42,768 nt of DNA from Candidatus Rifleibacteriota bacterium (lineage in GTDB: Bacteria; Muiribacteriota; Ozemobacteria; Ozemobacterales; Ozemobacteraceae), in contig JAFPZP010000095.1 of the NCBI GenBank assembly GCA_017417215.1, forward strand, positions 1-42,768, in the 5' to 3' direction. A model generated the notes under the pieces. The model made no database searches and was not told the DNA's origin. It was given only the letters and a program-made list of their open reading frames with translations. Positions 8,537-17,182 of the stretch are shown here, piece after piece (positions within the stretch are counted from its first letter, which is position 1; each line of letters begins with the position of its first letter). A program made the translations under genes and the position numbers.

Positions 8537-8827
8537 ATGTCTACCACCTTAGTTAACTTCAGACTAGACACCCAACTCAAGAAAAAACTTGAAAAGCTGT
8601 GCGACGAGTTAGGAATGAACCTCACCACTGCTTTTACCATATTTGCCAAGAAAATGGTGAGAGAACAGGGGATACCATTTAGGATAAATAAAGAATCATA
8701 TGGATATGAAGATCCTAACGAAGAAACAATAGCAGCTTTCGAAGAAGGCGAAAGAATGTTGCGTGATCCAAATTCCAAAACATATAATTCATCAGAAGAA
8801 TTGTTTGATGAACTAGATGCCGAATGA
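8537..8827 (+). CDS. dinJ: RelB/DinJ-family antitoxin
   Basis: A 96-residue antitoxin: residues about 5-45 form the ribbon-helix-helix DNA-binding domain (TTLVNFRLDTQLKKKLEKL, then a G-M-N-L-T turn and the helix before FRI), and the acidic C-terminus wraps the toxin. I start at 8537 because AGGGGA at 8522-8527 is at ideal distance; an upstream in-frame ATG at 8528 would be only one base from it. The last codons overlap the toxin start by four bases (ATGA), the standard arrangement. Transcription comes from the strong promoter just upstream, presumably autoregulated. Confidence 0.9.
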   Translation: MSTTLVNFRLDTQLKKKLEKLCDELGMNLTTAFTIFAKKMVREQGIPFRINKESYGYEDPNEETIAAFEEGERMLRDPNSKTYNSSEELFDELDAE

Positions 8828-9102
8828 AATACAGATTAAAACAAACCAGCCAATTCAAAAAAGATTATAAATTAGCGAAAAAGCAGGGGAAAAACCTGGA
8901 TAGCCTTAAATCTATAGTTAAAATCCTCGAAAATGGCAAGGATTTGCCTGAATCATGTCAAGACCACGAACTTAAAGGGAATTACAAAGGATATAGAGAA
9001 TGTCATATAGAACCAGATTGGCTTCTTGTATATAAGAAAACAGAGACCATACTTTTGCTGACTCTGTTCAGAACAGGATCGCATTCTGATTTGTTTAAAT
9101 AA
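8824..9102 (+). CDS. yafQ: YafQ-family mRNA interferase toxin
   Basis: A 92-residue RelE-fold toxin of the YafQ branch, which cleaves mRNA in translating ribosomes. The family signature RECHIEPDWLLVYK (residues 58-71) and RTGSHSDLF (83-91) are intact, including the residues known to matter in E. coli YafQ: H48, H61, D65, W66, H87 and F91. The start overlaps the antitoxin stop (ATGA). The pair is complete and should be functional. Neutralised by the DinJ-like protein encoded immediately upstream. Confidence 0.92.
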   Translation: MKYRLKQTSQFKKDYKLAKKQGKNLDSLKSIVKILENGKDLPESCQDHELKGNYKGYRECHIEPDWLLVYKKTETILLLTLFRTGSHSDLFK

Positions 9103-9135
9103 TTATGAACTTCTTTCAATACTCATTACTTTAAT

Positions 9136-9834
9136 ATGGAAACATTTTTTTATATTATACTAGGACTTCATCTTTTTATTGCAGCTCTTGCTTTCAATTT
9201 AATGCGCCCTCCGGATGATTCTAAAACAACCTTTGAAAAGAAACAAAGAAAATTGTTTGATACCAATTTTCCAATTCTTTATTATATAGCTTTACTTCTT
9301 CTTATGCCTTCAACACTTTATTGGATTTACTACTCTTGTGTAGTAAGAAGAGAAATAACAATAATATTCTCTCATATAAGTTTAATAACCATAGTTTACA
9401 CAGTTATTATTTCATTTGTGTATCTGGTCATATTAGTTTTACTAGAAAAAAAAGAATACAAATCACGAGGTGAAACCATAAAAAAAGAATACCCCGATTT
9501 GATTACAGGTATTTTAATTTTCTTTTATTCAACTTCTGTTTTTTTAGGTCTAACCACAGTTTTTATTTTAGATTATACCCTAGATTCATCTAAGGGTGAA
9601 GAACGTATTGTAACAGTTATAGACTCAGTTCATAATAAAAAACAAAATTTTGGTGGTGATATAGAAGATTACTACCACATTCACTTTGAACCAGATGTAC
9701 TAGACGTGAAAAGAATAAATGTTTCTCCTAGATTGCAAAGTTTAGCTAAAAAAGGAGATAAACTCAGACTTTACTTGAAAAGTGGTGCCTGTGGCCTACC
9801 TTATATAAGTAGTGAAATGGAACTAATAAAATAG
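9136..9834 (+). CDS. Four-helix integral membrane protein of unknown function
   Basis: The 232 residues contain four hydrophobic segments at about 3-22, 46-68, 78-103 and 122-146, then a soluble C-terminal domain (about 150-232) predicted to be beta-rich, with the phrase HIHFEPDVLDVKRINVSP. I do not recognise the family. There is no clear ribosome binding site before the ATG, which suggests weak translation or a different start; no alternative in-frame start with a better site was found. It lies 33 bases after yafQ and 34 bases before the sugar kinase, so co-transcription is possible but unproven. Confidence 0.65.
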   Translation: METFFYIILGLHLFIAALAFNLMRPPDDSKTTFEKKQRKLFDTNFPILYYIALLLLMPSTLYWIYYSCVVRREITIIFSHISLITIVYTVIISFVYLVILVLLEKKEYKSRGETIKKEYPDLITGILIFFYSTSVFLGLTTVFILDYTLDSSKGEERIVTVIDSVHNKKQNFGGDIEDYYHIHFEPDVLDVKRINVSPRLQSLAKKGDKLRLYLKSGACGLPYISSEMELIK

Positions 9835-9868
9835 TATTATTTTTCAAAGATAATATAGAAGGTTGTAC

Positions 9869-10777
9869 ATGAGCATAAAAATAGTAGTATTTGGTTTGAT
9901 AGGCTATGACAGTATAGAAACACCTAAAGGGAAAAAAGAAAGAATTCTTGGTGGAGCAGCTTCCTATTTCTCAACAGTTGCAAGCTATTTTACAAAAGTA
10001 GGATTGGTAAGCATTGTCGGTAAGGATTTTGAAGGAAAATACGTTGATTTTTTGAAAAATCATGGTGTAGATATGGCTGGATTTGAACAAAGTTCGGAAG
10101 GTTATACCTTTAATTGGGTTGGAAGCTATGGTGAGGATTTTGGCGATGCAACCACTCATAAAAATGCTTTGAACATTTTCGAAACCTTTAATCCTGTTCT
10201 TCCTGAAAGCTATAAAAATGCTGAATTGCTTTTTATCGCAAATATTCACCCTTCTCTACAGATTCAAATTATAAATCAAGCTAAAAATCCAAAAATAATA
10301 GCATTAGACACAATGAATCTGTGGATAAACACCACAAGAGACACATTATTAGAAGCTATAAAAAAAGTAGATATTCTTTTTGTAAATGCAAATGAAGCTA
10401 AGCTTCTGGCTCAAGAAAAGAGATTCGCTCATGCAGTATCTAGACTTCTTGAATTAGGGCCAAAGAGAATTGTTGTAAAACTAGGTGAATTAGGGGCCAT
10501 GATGGCAACGAAAGAAACGAGATTCTTTGTACCGGCTTTTCCAAGTCTTGATGTAACAGACCCTACTGGAGCTGGTGATTCTTTTGCTGGCGGTTTTATG
10601 GGAAGTCTTGCCAAGTATGGTGATTATTCTGAAAATGGTTTCAGAAAGAGCATGTTATATGGTTCTGCAATGGGTTCACTGACAGTTGAAAACTTCAGCT
10701 TGGAAACTTATGAAAATCTTGACCCTAAGCGTATAGAAGAACGCTACCAAGCACTAAAAGATATGGTAACAATATAA
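9869..10777 (+). CDS. PfkB-family carbohydrate kinase
   Basis: A 302-residue ribokinase-fold enzyme that transfers phosphate from ATP to a sugar or nucleoside. The N-terminal substrate-side glycine motif (GGAASYFSTVASYF) and the C-terminal anion-hole/catalytic motif DPTGAGDSFAGGF (residues 231-243, catalytic base D237) are both intact. I prefer the ATG at 9869, with AGAAGG six bases upstream, over the in-frame TTG at 9863. No sugar transporter or pathway gene is adjacent, so the substrate cannot be named; ribokinase, adenosine kinase-like and fructokinase-like members all share these motifs. Confidence 0.9.
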   Translation: MSIKIVVFGLIGYDSIETPKGKKERILGGAASYFSTVASYFTKVGLVSIVGKDFEGKYVDFLKNHGVDMAGFEQSSEGYTFNWVGSYGEDFGDATTHKNALNIFETFNPVLPESYKNAELLFIANIHPSLQIQIINQAKNPKIIALDTMNLWINTTRDTLLEAIKKVDILFVNANEAKLLAQEKRFAHAVSRLLELGPKRIVVKLGELGAMMATKETRFFVPAFPSLDVTDPTGAGDSFAGGFMGSLAKYGDYSENGFRKSMLYGSAMGSLTVENFSLETYENLDPKRIEERYQALKDMVTI

Positions 10778-10800
10778 ATCTCCCTTCCCCCTGTACCCTC

Positions 10801-10817
10801 GCCAAGCTCCGCTTGGC
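10801..10817. repeat. Short hairpin GCCAAGC-TCC-GCTTGGC
   Basis: A perfect 7-bp stem 23 bases after the sugar kinase stop. A nearly identical phrase (CAAGCTCCGCTTG) precedes another family A repeat at about 28728, so it travels with that element rather than being a dedicated terminator. Confidence 0.5.
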
Positions 10818-10834
10818 TCTGTGCTCTCTAAAGA

Positions 10835-10915
10835 AATCTACCCATTGTCATAAACGTATAGCTTTCAGGGCTAAAGCCCATACGCTATACTTTTTATGAC
10901 AAATGTGTAGACTTC
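10835..10915 (+). repeat. 80-bp palindromic repeat, family A, copy 1
   Basis: Element running from ATCTACCCATTGTCATAAA to TTTATGACAAATGTGTAGACT; the halves are near-perfect reverse complements around CAGGGCTAAAGCCC. Further copies lie at 16876-16952 (reversed), 25848-25926 and 28757-28835, with a half copy at 20467-20497. It lies between the sugar kinase and the next operon. Confidence 0.85.
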
Positions 10916-10940
10916 TTTTATCTCTGTCATCTAAATTGAG

Positions 10941-10961
10941 AGGTCTCGCGTCCGCTGTCCG
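10941..10961 (-). repeat. Fragment of family B hairpin repeat
   Basis: GGTCTCGCGTCCGCTGTCCG is close to the reverse complement of the left end of the 120-bp element at 7930. A CT-rich tract with roughly seven-base spacing follows to about 10994. Confidence 0.5.
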
Positions 10962-11045
10962 TTCTGTGCTCTGTTGCTCTTCTCCCTACGCTCTAAATTA
11001 TTCCCCTCCTATAACCGATATATAGAATAAAGGAGGATTCTAACT

Positions 11046-11369
11046 ATGTCTATTCGTCCTGTAGATATGAAAACCTCACTTCTTACTGCTGATGATGCCA
11101 GTAAAATGCGTGAAAATCAGAAAAACCAGGAAGCCGGTCTTGCTGAACAGGTTGCGCAAAACAGACACAACCAGGAAACAAGAACGGATACTGTTCAAAA
11201 TACCCAAGCTGCTGAAGGACAAGTTATTCGTAAAGAAGACGAAGAAAACCCTAGAGGCCGCCAAGGAAACCAGAATAAAAGAAAATCAGCAAATAAATAC
11301 GGAAACAAAGAAGAAGAAAAACCTAAAATCCAAGATGGAGTTCACGGTTCGTTTGATCTCAAGGCTTAA
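11046..11369 (+). CDS. Small charged hydrophilic protein
   Basis: A 107-residue, highly charged, probably disordered protein with a Gln/Asn/Glu/Lys-rich body and no hydrophobic segment. The start (MSIRPVDMKTSLLTADDASKMRENQ) resembles small conserved proteins of Clostridia that open with a similar RPVDM phrase, but I cannot name a function. AGGAGG at 11031-11036 is an ideal ribosome binding site, so the gene is certainly translated. Its stop overlaps the start of the TPR peptidase by one base (TAATG), indicating an operon. Confidence 0.72.
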   Translation: MSIRPVDMKTSLLTADDASKMRENQKNQEAGLAEQVAQNRHNQETRTDTVQNTQAAEGQVIRKEDEENPRGRQGNQNKRKSANKYGNKEEEKPKIQDGVHGSFDLKA

Positions 11370-12700
11370 TGAACATTTATAAAACAGCAACATACTTAGC
11401 TTTGTTTACGGCATTTGTTACACTTTCCCCTACCCTCGCGGGAAATACAGATGACGCTTGGATACTTAATAAACAAGGACTATACAAGATTTCCCAAGGC
11501 AACCCCGAGGGGGCAATTGCTGATTTTGAAAAAGCATGTAGATTAGACCCTTTTAACGACACTGCTTTATCAAATCTTGCTTGTGCAAGAAATAATCTAG
11601 GCGTTAATTACGCTAAACAACGCAATTTTAAAGAAGCGATAAGACAATTTAGAAACGCAAAAGCTCAGAAACCCGAAGACATTTCAATTAGACTCAATCT
11701 TCTTTCCACACTTGTAACAATAAAAGATGCCGGCGGTGCAGATAAAGAAATAAAAGAGCTTATAAAGCTTAGACCTAACGACAGCGAATTAGTAATAAAA
11801 GCAGCAATAGCTTACCAGAAAATAGAAAATTCCATATCAGCTATATCTATTTTACAAGAGTTTGCAGAACGATTTCCCAATGATTCAAAAATTAATTATA
11901 CTCTTTCAAGATTTCTTTACATGAATGGAGACCTGACAGAAAGCAAATATTATCTAAATAGAAGCCTAGAAATAAATCCCAATAACGAAAAAAGTATAGA
12001 ATTATTAAATAAACTTAATAGAGAAGTTTCTTTGGAAAACAATACCAATACTTTTTCAGGGAAACATTTCGAGTTAGCCTGTCCGGATTCTTTCTCTGAC
12101 GAATGGGCAGAAGAACTGTTGGAACAGCTTGAAAACGCCTACGAAGAAATCGGAAGCAAACTTAATTTTTACCCGGAACAAAAAGCCCAGGTGCTTTTGT
12201 TCCAGACAAATGATTTTAAAATGGTTCATGATTTGCCTGATTGGGCTGGCGGAGTATATGATGGGAAGATAAAACTGCCAGTTCCCGCCAATAGTGCCGC
12301 AATAGCTTTAAAAGGAGCCATTTTTCACGAATATACTCATCATGTAATTTATCTGGCTTCTTCAGGCAACTGCCCAATATGGCTTAATGAAGGCTTAGCT
12401 CAGATTTTCGAAAATGACAGCGATAATATACCAGATTCAACAGAAGATTTATTTGAATATGATGAAAAACTTCAAAGTATTGATGATGGTTTTAAAAGCT
12501 CACCTAATCGCAACACTGCTATAAGACTATATAAACTCTCTTTTAATTCAAGTTGCAAGTTAATCAATGAATATGGTTGGAACTCTGTTGCAGAAATTCT
12601 TAGACTTCTTTCTATCGGTAAAAGCTTTGATGAAGCTGCTAACGAAGCATTAGGCGAATCAAAGGAAACAATCGAATCAAGAATCATTGCATATAAATAA
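11369..12700 (+). CDS. Secreted TPR protein with MA-clan metallopeptidase domain
   Basis: A 443-residue protein with a signal peptide (cleavage near residue 24, after SPTLA). Residues about 32-210 hold five or so TPR units (for example the NPEGAIADFEKACRLDPFN repeat). The C-terminal half is a gluzincin-type peptidase domain of the Peptidase_MA-like group: HEYTH at residues 320-324 is the zinc motif and E341 in NEGLAQIFE is the likely third ligand. It should act in the periplasm or at the cell surface. Translation is coupled to the small charged protein upstream. The next gene is convergent, six bases away. Substrate unknown. Confidence 0.83.
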   Translation: MNIYKTATYLALFTAFVTLSPTLAGNTDDAWILNKQGLYKISQGNPEGAIADFEKACRLDPFNDTALSNLACARNNLGVNYAKQRNFKEAIRQFRNAKAQKPEDISIRLNLLSTLVTIKDAGGADKEIKELIKLRPNDSELVIKAAIAYQKIENSISAISILQEFAERFPNDSKINYTLSRFLYMNGDLTESKYYLNRSLEINPNNEKSIELLNKLNREVSLENNTNTFSGKHFELACPDSFSDEWAEELLEQLENAYEEIGSKLNFYPEQKAQVLLFQTNDFKMVHDLPDWAGGVYDGKIKLPVPANSAAIALKGAIFHEYTHHVIYLASSGNCPIWLNEGLAQIFENDSDNIPDSTEDLFEYDEKLQSIDDGFKSSPNRNTAIRLYKLSFNSSCKLINEYGWNSVAEILRLLSIGKSFDEAANEALGESKETIESRIIAYK

Positions 12701-12706
12701 TTCTTA

Positions 12707-14083
12707 TTAGAGTTTTATTTCACGCATTAATATAATCTGCCAGCCACCGCGATACTTCTTCTTCGGTTTTGCATTCTTGGGTTCACCATCTGTTTCAGCA
12801 ACATCTGGTCTATAAGTTTTAAAATATGGCACTAAAAGATTTAAGCCAATATTCCAAGAGCCAAAATTATCTGGTCTACTAGCTGCTATATTCATTCTAT
12901 GCAGATATAATGCCCTGCTGACGTATTTATCATCTGTGGTATTCCCAGTAAATTTTGTTTTTTCTCCAAATTTATGGGTATTTCCATGAAGCTTAGCTAA
13001 TGAATACTGCATTCCATAATTAATATTTCTATGATGACGTTTAAAGCCGATTCGCCCCATATGCCCTCTTTCAGGCTTGAAACTTATTCTATAATCAACA
13101 AATCTCGTTGAAAAATAAAAGAGAACGTCAATATTTACCATATTAAAGAACTCATCAGCTGACATATCAGCAAAAACTTTTGAATAATCAGCGTAATACC
13201 AGCCATGTTTATATTCGTAAACGGCTCCAATAGTTCTTGTAACAAACTTGAAATGTGAATTATTTCTTCCAATCAAAACTCTGTTATCTCTATAATCATT
13301 TCCAAAACCAGTATCACGATAATCAGAATACCTTATGTACGGGAACCACTTTTTATTTAACTCATAAGAAAGCTCGTAATCTCTTACTCTGACTTTTCTG
13401 TTATGATTTATGCAAAGCCCCATTATATCGGTATCTGCACTAATTTTATGTTTATATTTATTTAATTCATAGGAATAGGCAAACTTGAATTTTTTATGCT
13501 CTGCGTAAGCTTTTACGTAATCGCTTGTTCCATCTGTATTGAATTTTATTTCTGGTTCCGAGCCTAATGCATTTATTATATCTTCGTGTAATTCATAATA
13601 ACCATCAAAATAATCTTTTGTTTCAATATGACCGTACATAAGCTTAATGCGCTCAGAGCCAAGTTTTACAAAAACTTCATTATAATAATTTTTTGAATCA
13701 AAGTTGAAAACAGGCATATCCTTTTTTTCATTATTTATCCAACTTTGATGATTTAAAAACTTTTTAGAGAAACCAAAAGCAAAATGCTTAGCTGGATTTA
13801 TCTGCAAACTTGCATTAAAGCCTGTTCCCTCAAAATCAGTAACTTTATTATTATCCAGCCATTTTTTGTACATTTCATTAACTTCATAAGATAATCGAAG
13901 TCTTGGATTTTCATAGACCCATCCAGGTTTTCCAAGACTTAACGGCTTGTCAGCCTGATTCATGTATGAATAGATATCCAAAGAATAAGCTGATTTATTG
14001 CTAACAAACAATAAAAAAAGGGAAAGTATTATTATTTTTGGTATTAAATAATATAAATTATCCAAAATTATTAATTTCTTCAA
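12707..14083 (-). CDS. Exported protein, probable outer-membrane beta-barrel
   Basis: The protein has a hydrophobic signal region (LIPKIIILSLFLLFVSNKSAYS) followed by about 420 residues rich in alternating aromatic and polar residues (for example WYYADYSKVFADMS, FVDYRISFKPERG), typical of amphipathic beta-strands, and ends with the short strand-like GGWQIILMREIKL. I infer an outer-membrane barrel but know no specific family. The start is a TTG at 14083 with AAAGGTG eight bases upstream (458 residues). An in-frame TTG at 14113 would add ten residues but has no ribosome binding site. It lies downstream of the lipoprotein gene, behind that gene's terminator. Confidence 0.6.
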   Translation of the reverse strand: MKKLIILDNLYYLIPKIIILSLFLLFVSNKSAYSLDIYSYMNQADKPLSLGKPGWVYENPRLRLSYEVNEMYKKWLDNNKVTDFEGTGFNASLQINPAKHFAFGFSKKFLNHQSWINNEKKDMPVFNFDSKNYYNEVFVKLGSERIKLMYGHIETKDYFDGYYELHEDIINALGSEPEIKFNTDGTSDYVKAYAEHKKFKFAYSYELNKYKHKISADTDIMGLCINHNRKVRVRDYELSYELNKKWFPYIRYSDYRDTGFGNDYRDNRVLIGRNNSHFKFVTRTIGAVYEYKHGWYYADYSKVFADMSADEFFNMVNIDVLFYFSTRFVDYRISFKPERGHMGRIGFKRHHRNINYGMQYSLAKLHGNTHKFGEKTKFTGNTTDDKYVSRALYLHRMNIAASRPDNFGSWNIGLNLLVPYFKTYRPDVAETDGEPKNAKPKKKYRGGWQIILMREIKL

Positions 14084-14143
14084 AATACTTGCACCTTTTT
14101 TGAGTGATTTCAACTATGTTGTATTCTAATACTCTTACTAGTA

Positions 14144-14177
14144 AAACCTTGGCCTAAGTAATCTTAAGCCAAGGTTT
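14144..14177 (-). terminator. Terminator-like hairpin after the large lipoprotein gene
   Basis: The 15-base arms AAACCTTGGCCTAAG (14144-14158) and CTTAAGCCAAGGTTT (14163-14177) pair with one mismatch around a four-base loop. On the minus strand the stem is followed by TTTT then mixed bases. It lies 25 bases beyond the lipoprotein stop. Confidence 0.7.
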
Positions 14178-14201
14178 AATCACTAGTTTAAGCAAACAAG
14201 C

Positions 14202-16508
14202 TTATTTTATTTTAAAAGTACTTGCTTTACCTTTATTAGGAACGACAGTTACATTACTATTTTCTCCGGCAAACTGAGCGATACTGCCAGAATCAACATT
14301 TATGGAAACATCTTTTCGTTCACCTTCATAGATATAGCCATTAATAGACTTCTTTACGTTATTAATAGCAAAAACTACTGTGAATTTTTTACTGCCCTTA
14401 GAATAGAAAGATATAGCATTTATAATATCGTTTAAAGCAACGATTTTTGTTTTAATTGAATTATCTTTTTTATTGTAAGAAGCAATTTTCTTATTGCCAC
14501 TAGCTACAACCTTCAATTCTTCAGAACTATTATTTGCAATTTCTTTTTTATCTTCTTCTTTAGCTTTTGTAAAAGTTGCATCTAATGATTCATAGTTAGA
14601 TTCCTTTATTTCATCTGGTACATTTATATCTACCTTAGGTAAATCAGTTCTAACAAGTTTTCCATTAACTACTTTATAAGTTCTTTCGGTAATAGTATTA
14701 TCTTTTTCAACACCTTTAACTGTTAATAGAGCTCCTTCACATTTATTATCTGCAATAATATCTACATTTGTAGCGTCAATATCAACAGTCTTGAAGTTGA
14801 ATTCAGTTACTTTTTCTTTGTTAGATTTATCTTTAACAACAAGATTTCCATTATTAACAAGATTTACAGTAGCTGTTTTCTTACTAAGGTTACAATCTGC
14901 CTTAATACTTACAGAATTTTTAGATTCTTCTCCTTCAAAATGAACAATTGTATTGCCAAAGCATTTTTGGTTGAATTCTTTTTCAGTAAGACTTTCATCT
15001 TCTTCCCAAGCATAATTATAATTAAAACCAGTAATATCAATTTTTGCTTTACTGAAAGCGACTTCGTAGTCACCAATCATAAAAATTTCATCTGTTTGAT
15101 ATTCACCTGTTTCAACATGAACTTCAGCATTAGAAATAGCCAAAGTATTATCAAATTTACCTGACATTTTGTTAATTTTGAGAGTCAGATTTTTAATTTC
15201 CCCATTATATTTTTTTACTTTATTTTGATAATCAATGGGTTGTTTTTCAGGGTGCCAACCATCTATACCAAAAATATAATTACTTACGTCACCACTTAAA
15301 GCAATAGTTACTGGACTTGCATATTTCAGATCCATTACAGGTTTTTTAACGATAACAACATTATAATAATCATGATAAGGTTTTGAAGTATCAACTAATA
15401 TTTCTTCACCAGTTTCTTCATCATAATCATAAGCATTGTCACTATAATAAGTAGATTTTTCATTATCGAAAATCCAAGCCTTGCCATTAGATTGAATAAC
15501 TCTGCTATCTACAAATATTGTTTTATTAGCAGTAATATTCCCACTTATCCCGTTTATATTGATTTTTAAATTTCCCTGAAATTCTTGATCGTAGTAATAA
15601 TTACTTCCTACATTCTGAACACTAACTTCTGTTAAATTCATTTCCAACTTAGAAAAAGTATAAGTTGTCTTAGAAGTTATCTTCTTACTAGTTTGTATTC
15701 CTTCATTATATGTTTTGAAATTGGCAGTAATATTTTTTCCTGTAGTTGTAGGATAAAAATAATACTCTGATAATTCAAATACTTTTGGAGATTCAAAAGT
15801 TTCAGTATTACCTTCCCACTTAACAGTTAAATCTGTATTAATAGTTCCTTTAAAAGAAGTAGGGAAAGCATAATGTTTGTAAGGGTTACGGAAGAAAAAT
15901 CCTCTTTTTTCATTTACAGTAATTTTTGCATCTTTGTTAATTTTAAGGCTTCGAATAATATTATTTTCTTTATCATAATCAGCCACACAGCCTTCAATCT
16001 TATAATATGCCATAACCGAATCTTCTAAAGATCCACCATATGAATTTTCACCATATTTTATAATATCATCTAAATTATCACAATAAACAGTTCTTTCATA
16101 AATTCCATTACTATAGGTAGCTACTTCAGAAAAGGAATAGGTGGTGCTTTCGTTTTCCCACAAACCACCTTCAATATTTCCACCAGCAGCGGCAATAACT
16201 GCTCTTAAATAATTTGGTGTTTTCAAAGATGCAACAGTAGCATCATTTATTTCTTTTGTATTAAAAGTATTAGTATTGCTAGTAGAAAGTCTAGGAGAAC
16301 CATTAACTCCACCACTAATAATGGAACCAGCATAATTCATAACAGGAGTTATACTATCTCTTACAGCAGTAGCTTCTTCAGACAGAGTTTGAGTATTTCC
16401 ACCATTATTATTGTGGCTACTACCGCCACCGCCGCCGCCACAACCAACCATAGCCACACTTGCTATTAAAGCAACAACCAAACAACTACTTCGAAACAAG
16501 TTCTTCAC
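14202..16508 (-). CDS. Large surface lipoprotein of unknown function
   Basis: A 768-residue protein with a lipoprotein signal peptide: positively charged start, hydrophobic core and lipobox ending at C23 (AMVGC), followed by a run of glycines and an Asn/Gly/Ser linker. The remainder is beta-rich, with repeated adhesin-like phrases of the type KxTVxxxK and many Asn, Thr and Lys, and no catalytic motif that I recognise. The start is GTG at 16508, with AAGGAG six bases upstream; a nearby ATG is out of frame and stops at once. A perfect inverted repeat TTAAGCT-ATG-AGCTTAA lies in the leader at 16535-16551. A terminator hairpin follows. Likely anchored in the outer membrane facing either side. Confidence 0.8.
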   Translation of the reverse strand: MKNLFRSSCLVVALIASVAMVGCGGGGGGSSHNNNGGNTQTLSEEATAVRDSITPVMNYAGSIISGGVNGSPRLSTSNTNTFNTKEINDATVASLKTPNYLRAVIAAAGGNIEGGLWENESTTYSFSEVATYSNGIYERTVYCDNLDDIIKYGENSYGGSLEDSVMAYYKIEGCVADYDKENNIIRSLKINKDAKITVNEKRGFFFRNPYKHYAFPTSFKGTINTDLTVKWEGNTETFESPKVFELSEYYFYPTTTGKNITANFKTYNEGIQTSKKITSKTTYTFSKLEMNLTEVSVQNVGSNYYYDQEFQGNLKININGISGNITANKTIFVDSRVIQSNGKAWIFDNEKSTYYSDNAYDYDEETGEEILVDTSKPYHDYYNVVIVKKPVMDLKYASPVTIALSGDVSNYIFGIDGWHPEKQPIDYQNKVKKYNGEIKNLTLKINKMSGKFDNTLAISNAEVHVETGEYQTDEIFMIGDYEVAFSKAKIDITGFNYNYAWEEDESLTEKEFNQKCFGNTIVHFEGEESKNSVSIKADCNLSKKTATVNLVNNGNLVVKDKSNKEKVTEFNFKTVDIDATNVDIIADNKCEGALLTVKGVEKDNTITERTYKVVNGKLVRTDLPKVDINVPDEIKESNYESLDATFTKAKEEDKKEIANNSSEELKVVASGNKKIASYNKKDNSIKTKIVALNDIINAISFYSKGSKKFTVVFAINNVKKSINGYIYEGERKDVSINVDSGSIAQFAGENSNVTVVPNKGKASTFKIK

Positions 16509-16875
16509 ATATAACTCCTTTTTATTATTAGACCTTAAGCTATGAGCTTAAAATCAAAATATCTAATTTATTAGAAACAGAATTTTTAAATTTAAAGCAA
16601 GTAAGATGTACATGGTTTTGTACAGTCTTAGGGTTACAACATTAATTTTATTTTTTACTATTTTTGATTCAAACTAACTTCAGATATGTTTTCTCCTCGA
16701 TTTTTGTTGATTAGAAGGGTACATCTTTTATAAAAATTTTGTAAATTTCTCTCTGAAAAATTTTATACAGTACATTTACTTATTAAGCAATATAAATTTT
16801 AAAAAGCTAAGACTTTTAGGTTTATGGAGGCTGTCCGAAAACTAAGTTTTAAGTCCAAATTAGATTGTGCTAATT

Positions 16876-16952
16876 GCCTACACATTTGTCATAAAAAGTA
16901 TAGTGTATGGGCCTTAGCCCTGAAAAAATCACGTTTATGACAATGGGTAGGC
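16876..16952 (-). repeat. Palindromic repeat, family A, copy 2 (reversed)
   Basis: Reads CCTACACATTTGTCATAAAA on the left and TTTATGACAATGGGTAGG on the right, the opposite orientation to the other copies. It has more sequence differences than the other full copies and appears older. Confidence 0.8.
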
Positions 16953-17084
16953 TACTAAACAAATAAAGACTGATTTTTCATTAAATTTCCAGTTTTCTTA
17001 CAACCTCTATGGGCATTATTGCTAAACCAATAATCAATTACTATCGAAAAAAGACAGCATGTTTTTACATTCGTGAAATTTTCA

Positions 17085-17113
17085 TTGACACATTCGTAAA
17101 AAATAATTAATAT
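17085..17113 (+). promoter_or_regulatory. Promoter of the XRE-ImmA-polymerase module
   Basis: A perfect TTGACA (17085-17090), 17-base spacer and TAATAT (17108-17113). It lies just upstream of the operator palindrome, as expected for an autoregulated repressor. Confidence 0.7.
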
Positions 17114-17124
17114 TAAATTAAAAA

Positions 17125-17138
17125 TTCACAATTGTGAA
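17125..17138. promoter_or_regulatory. Operator-like palindrome TTCACAATTGTGAA
   Basis: A perfect 14-bp inverted repeat 12 bases after the -10 element. A partial second copy, TTCACTATTGT, lies at about 17156-17166, and further GTGAAA half-sites lie at 17073-17078. This is the best candidate for the binding site of the XRE protein encoded next. Confidence 0.65.
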
Positions 17139-17182
17139 AATTTCATTCTATTTTTTCACTATTGTATAAAATGGAGTAAAAA

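Larger units (their letters stand above)
16509..17182. other. Intergenic region between lipoprotein and XRE repressor
   Basis: Divergent intergenic stretch of 674 bases with no credible gene. It holds the leader palindrome 16535-16551, a family A palindrome in reverse orientation, a fragment resembling family B (CTGTCCG near 16831) and, at the right end, the promoter and operator of the repressor. Confidence 0.7.
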
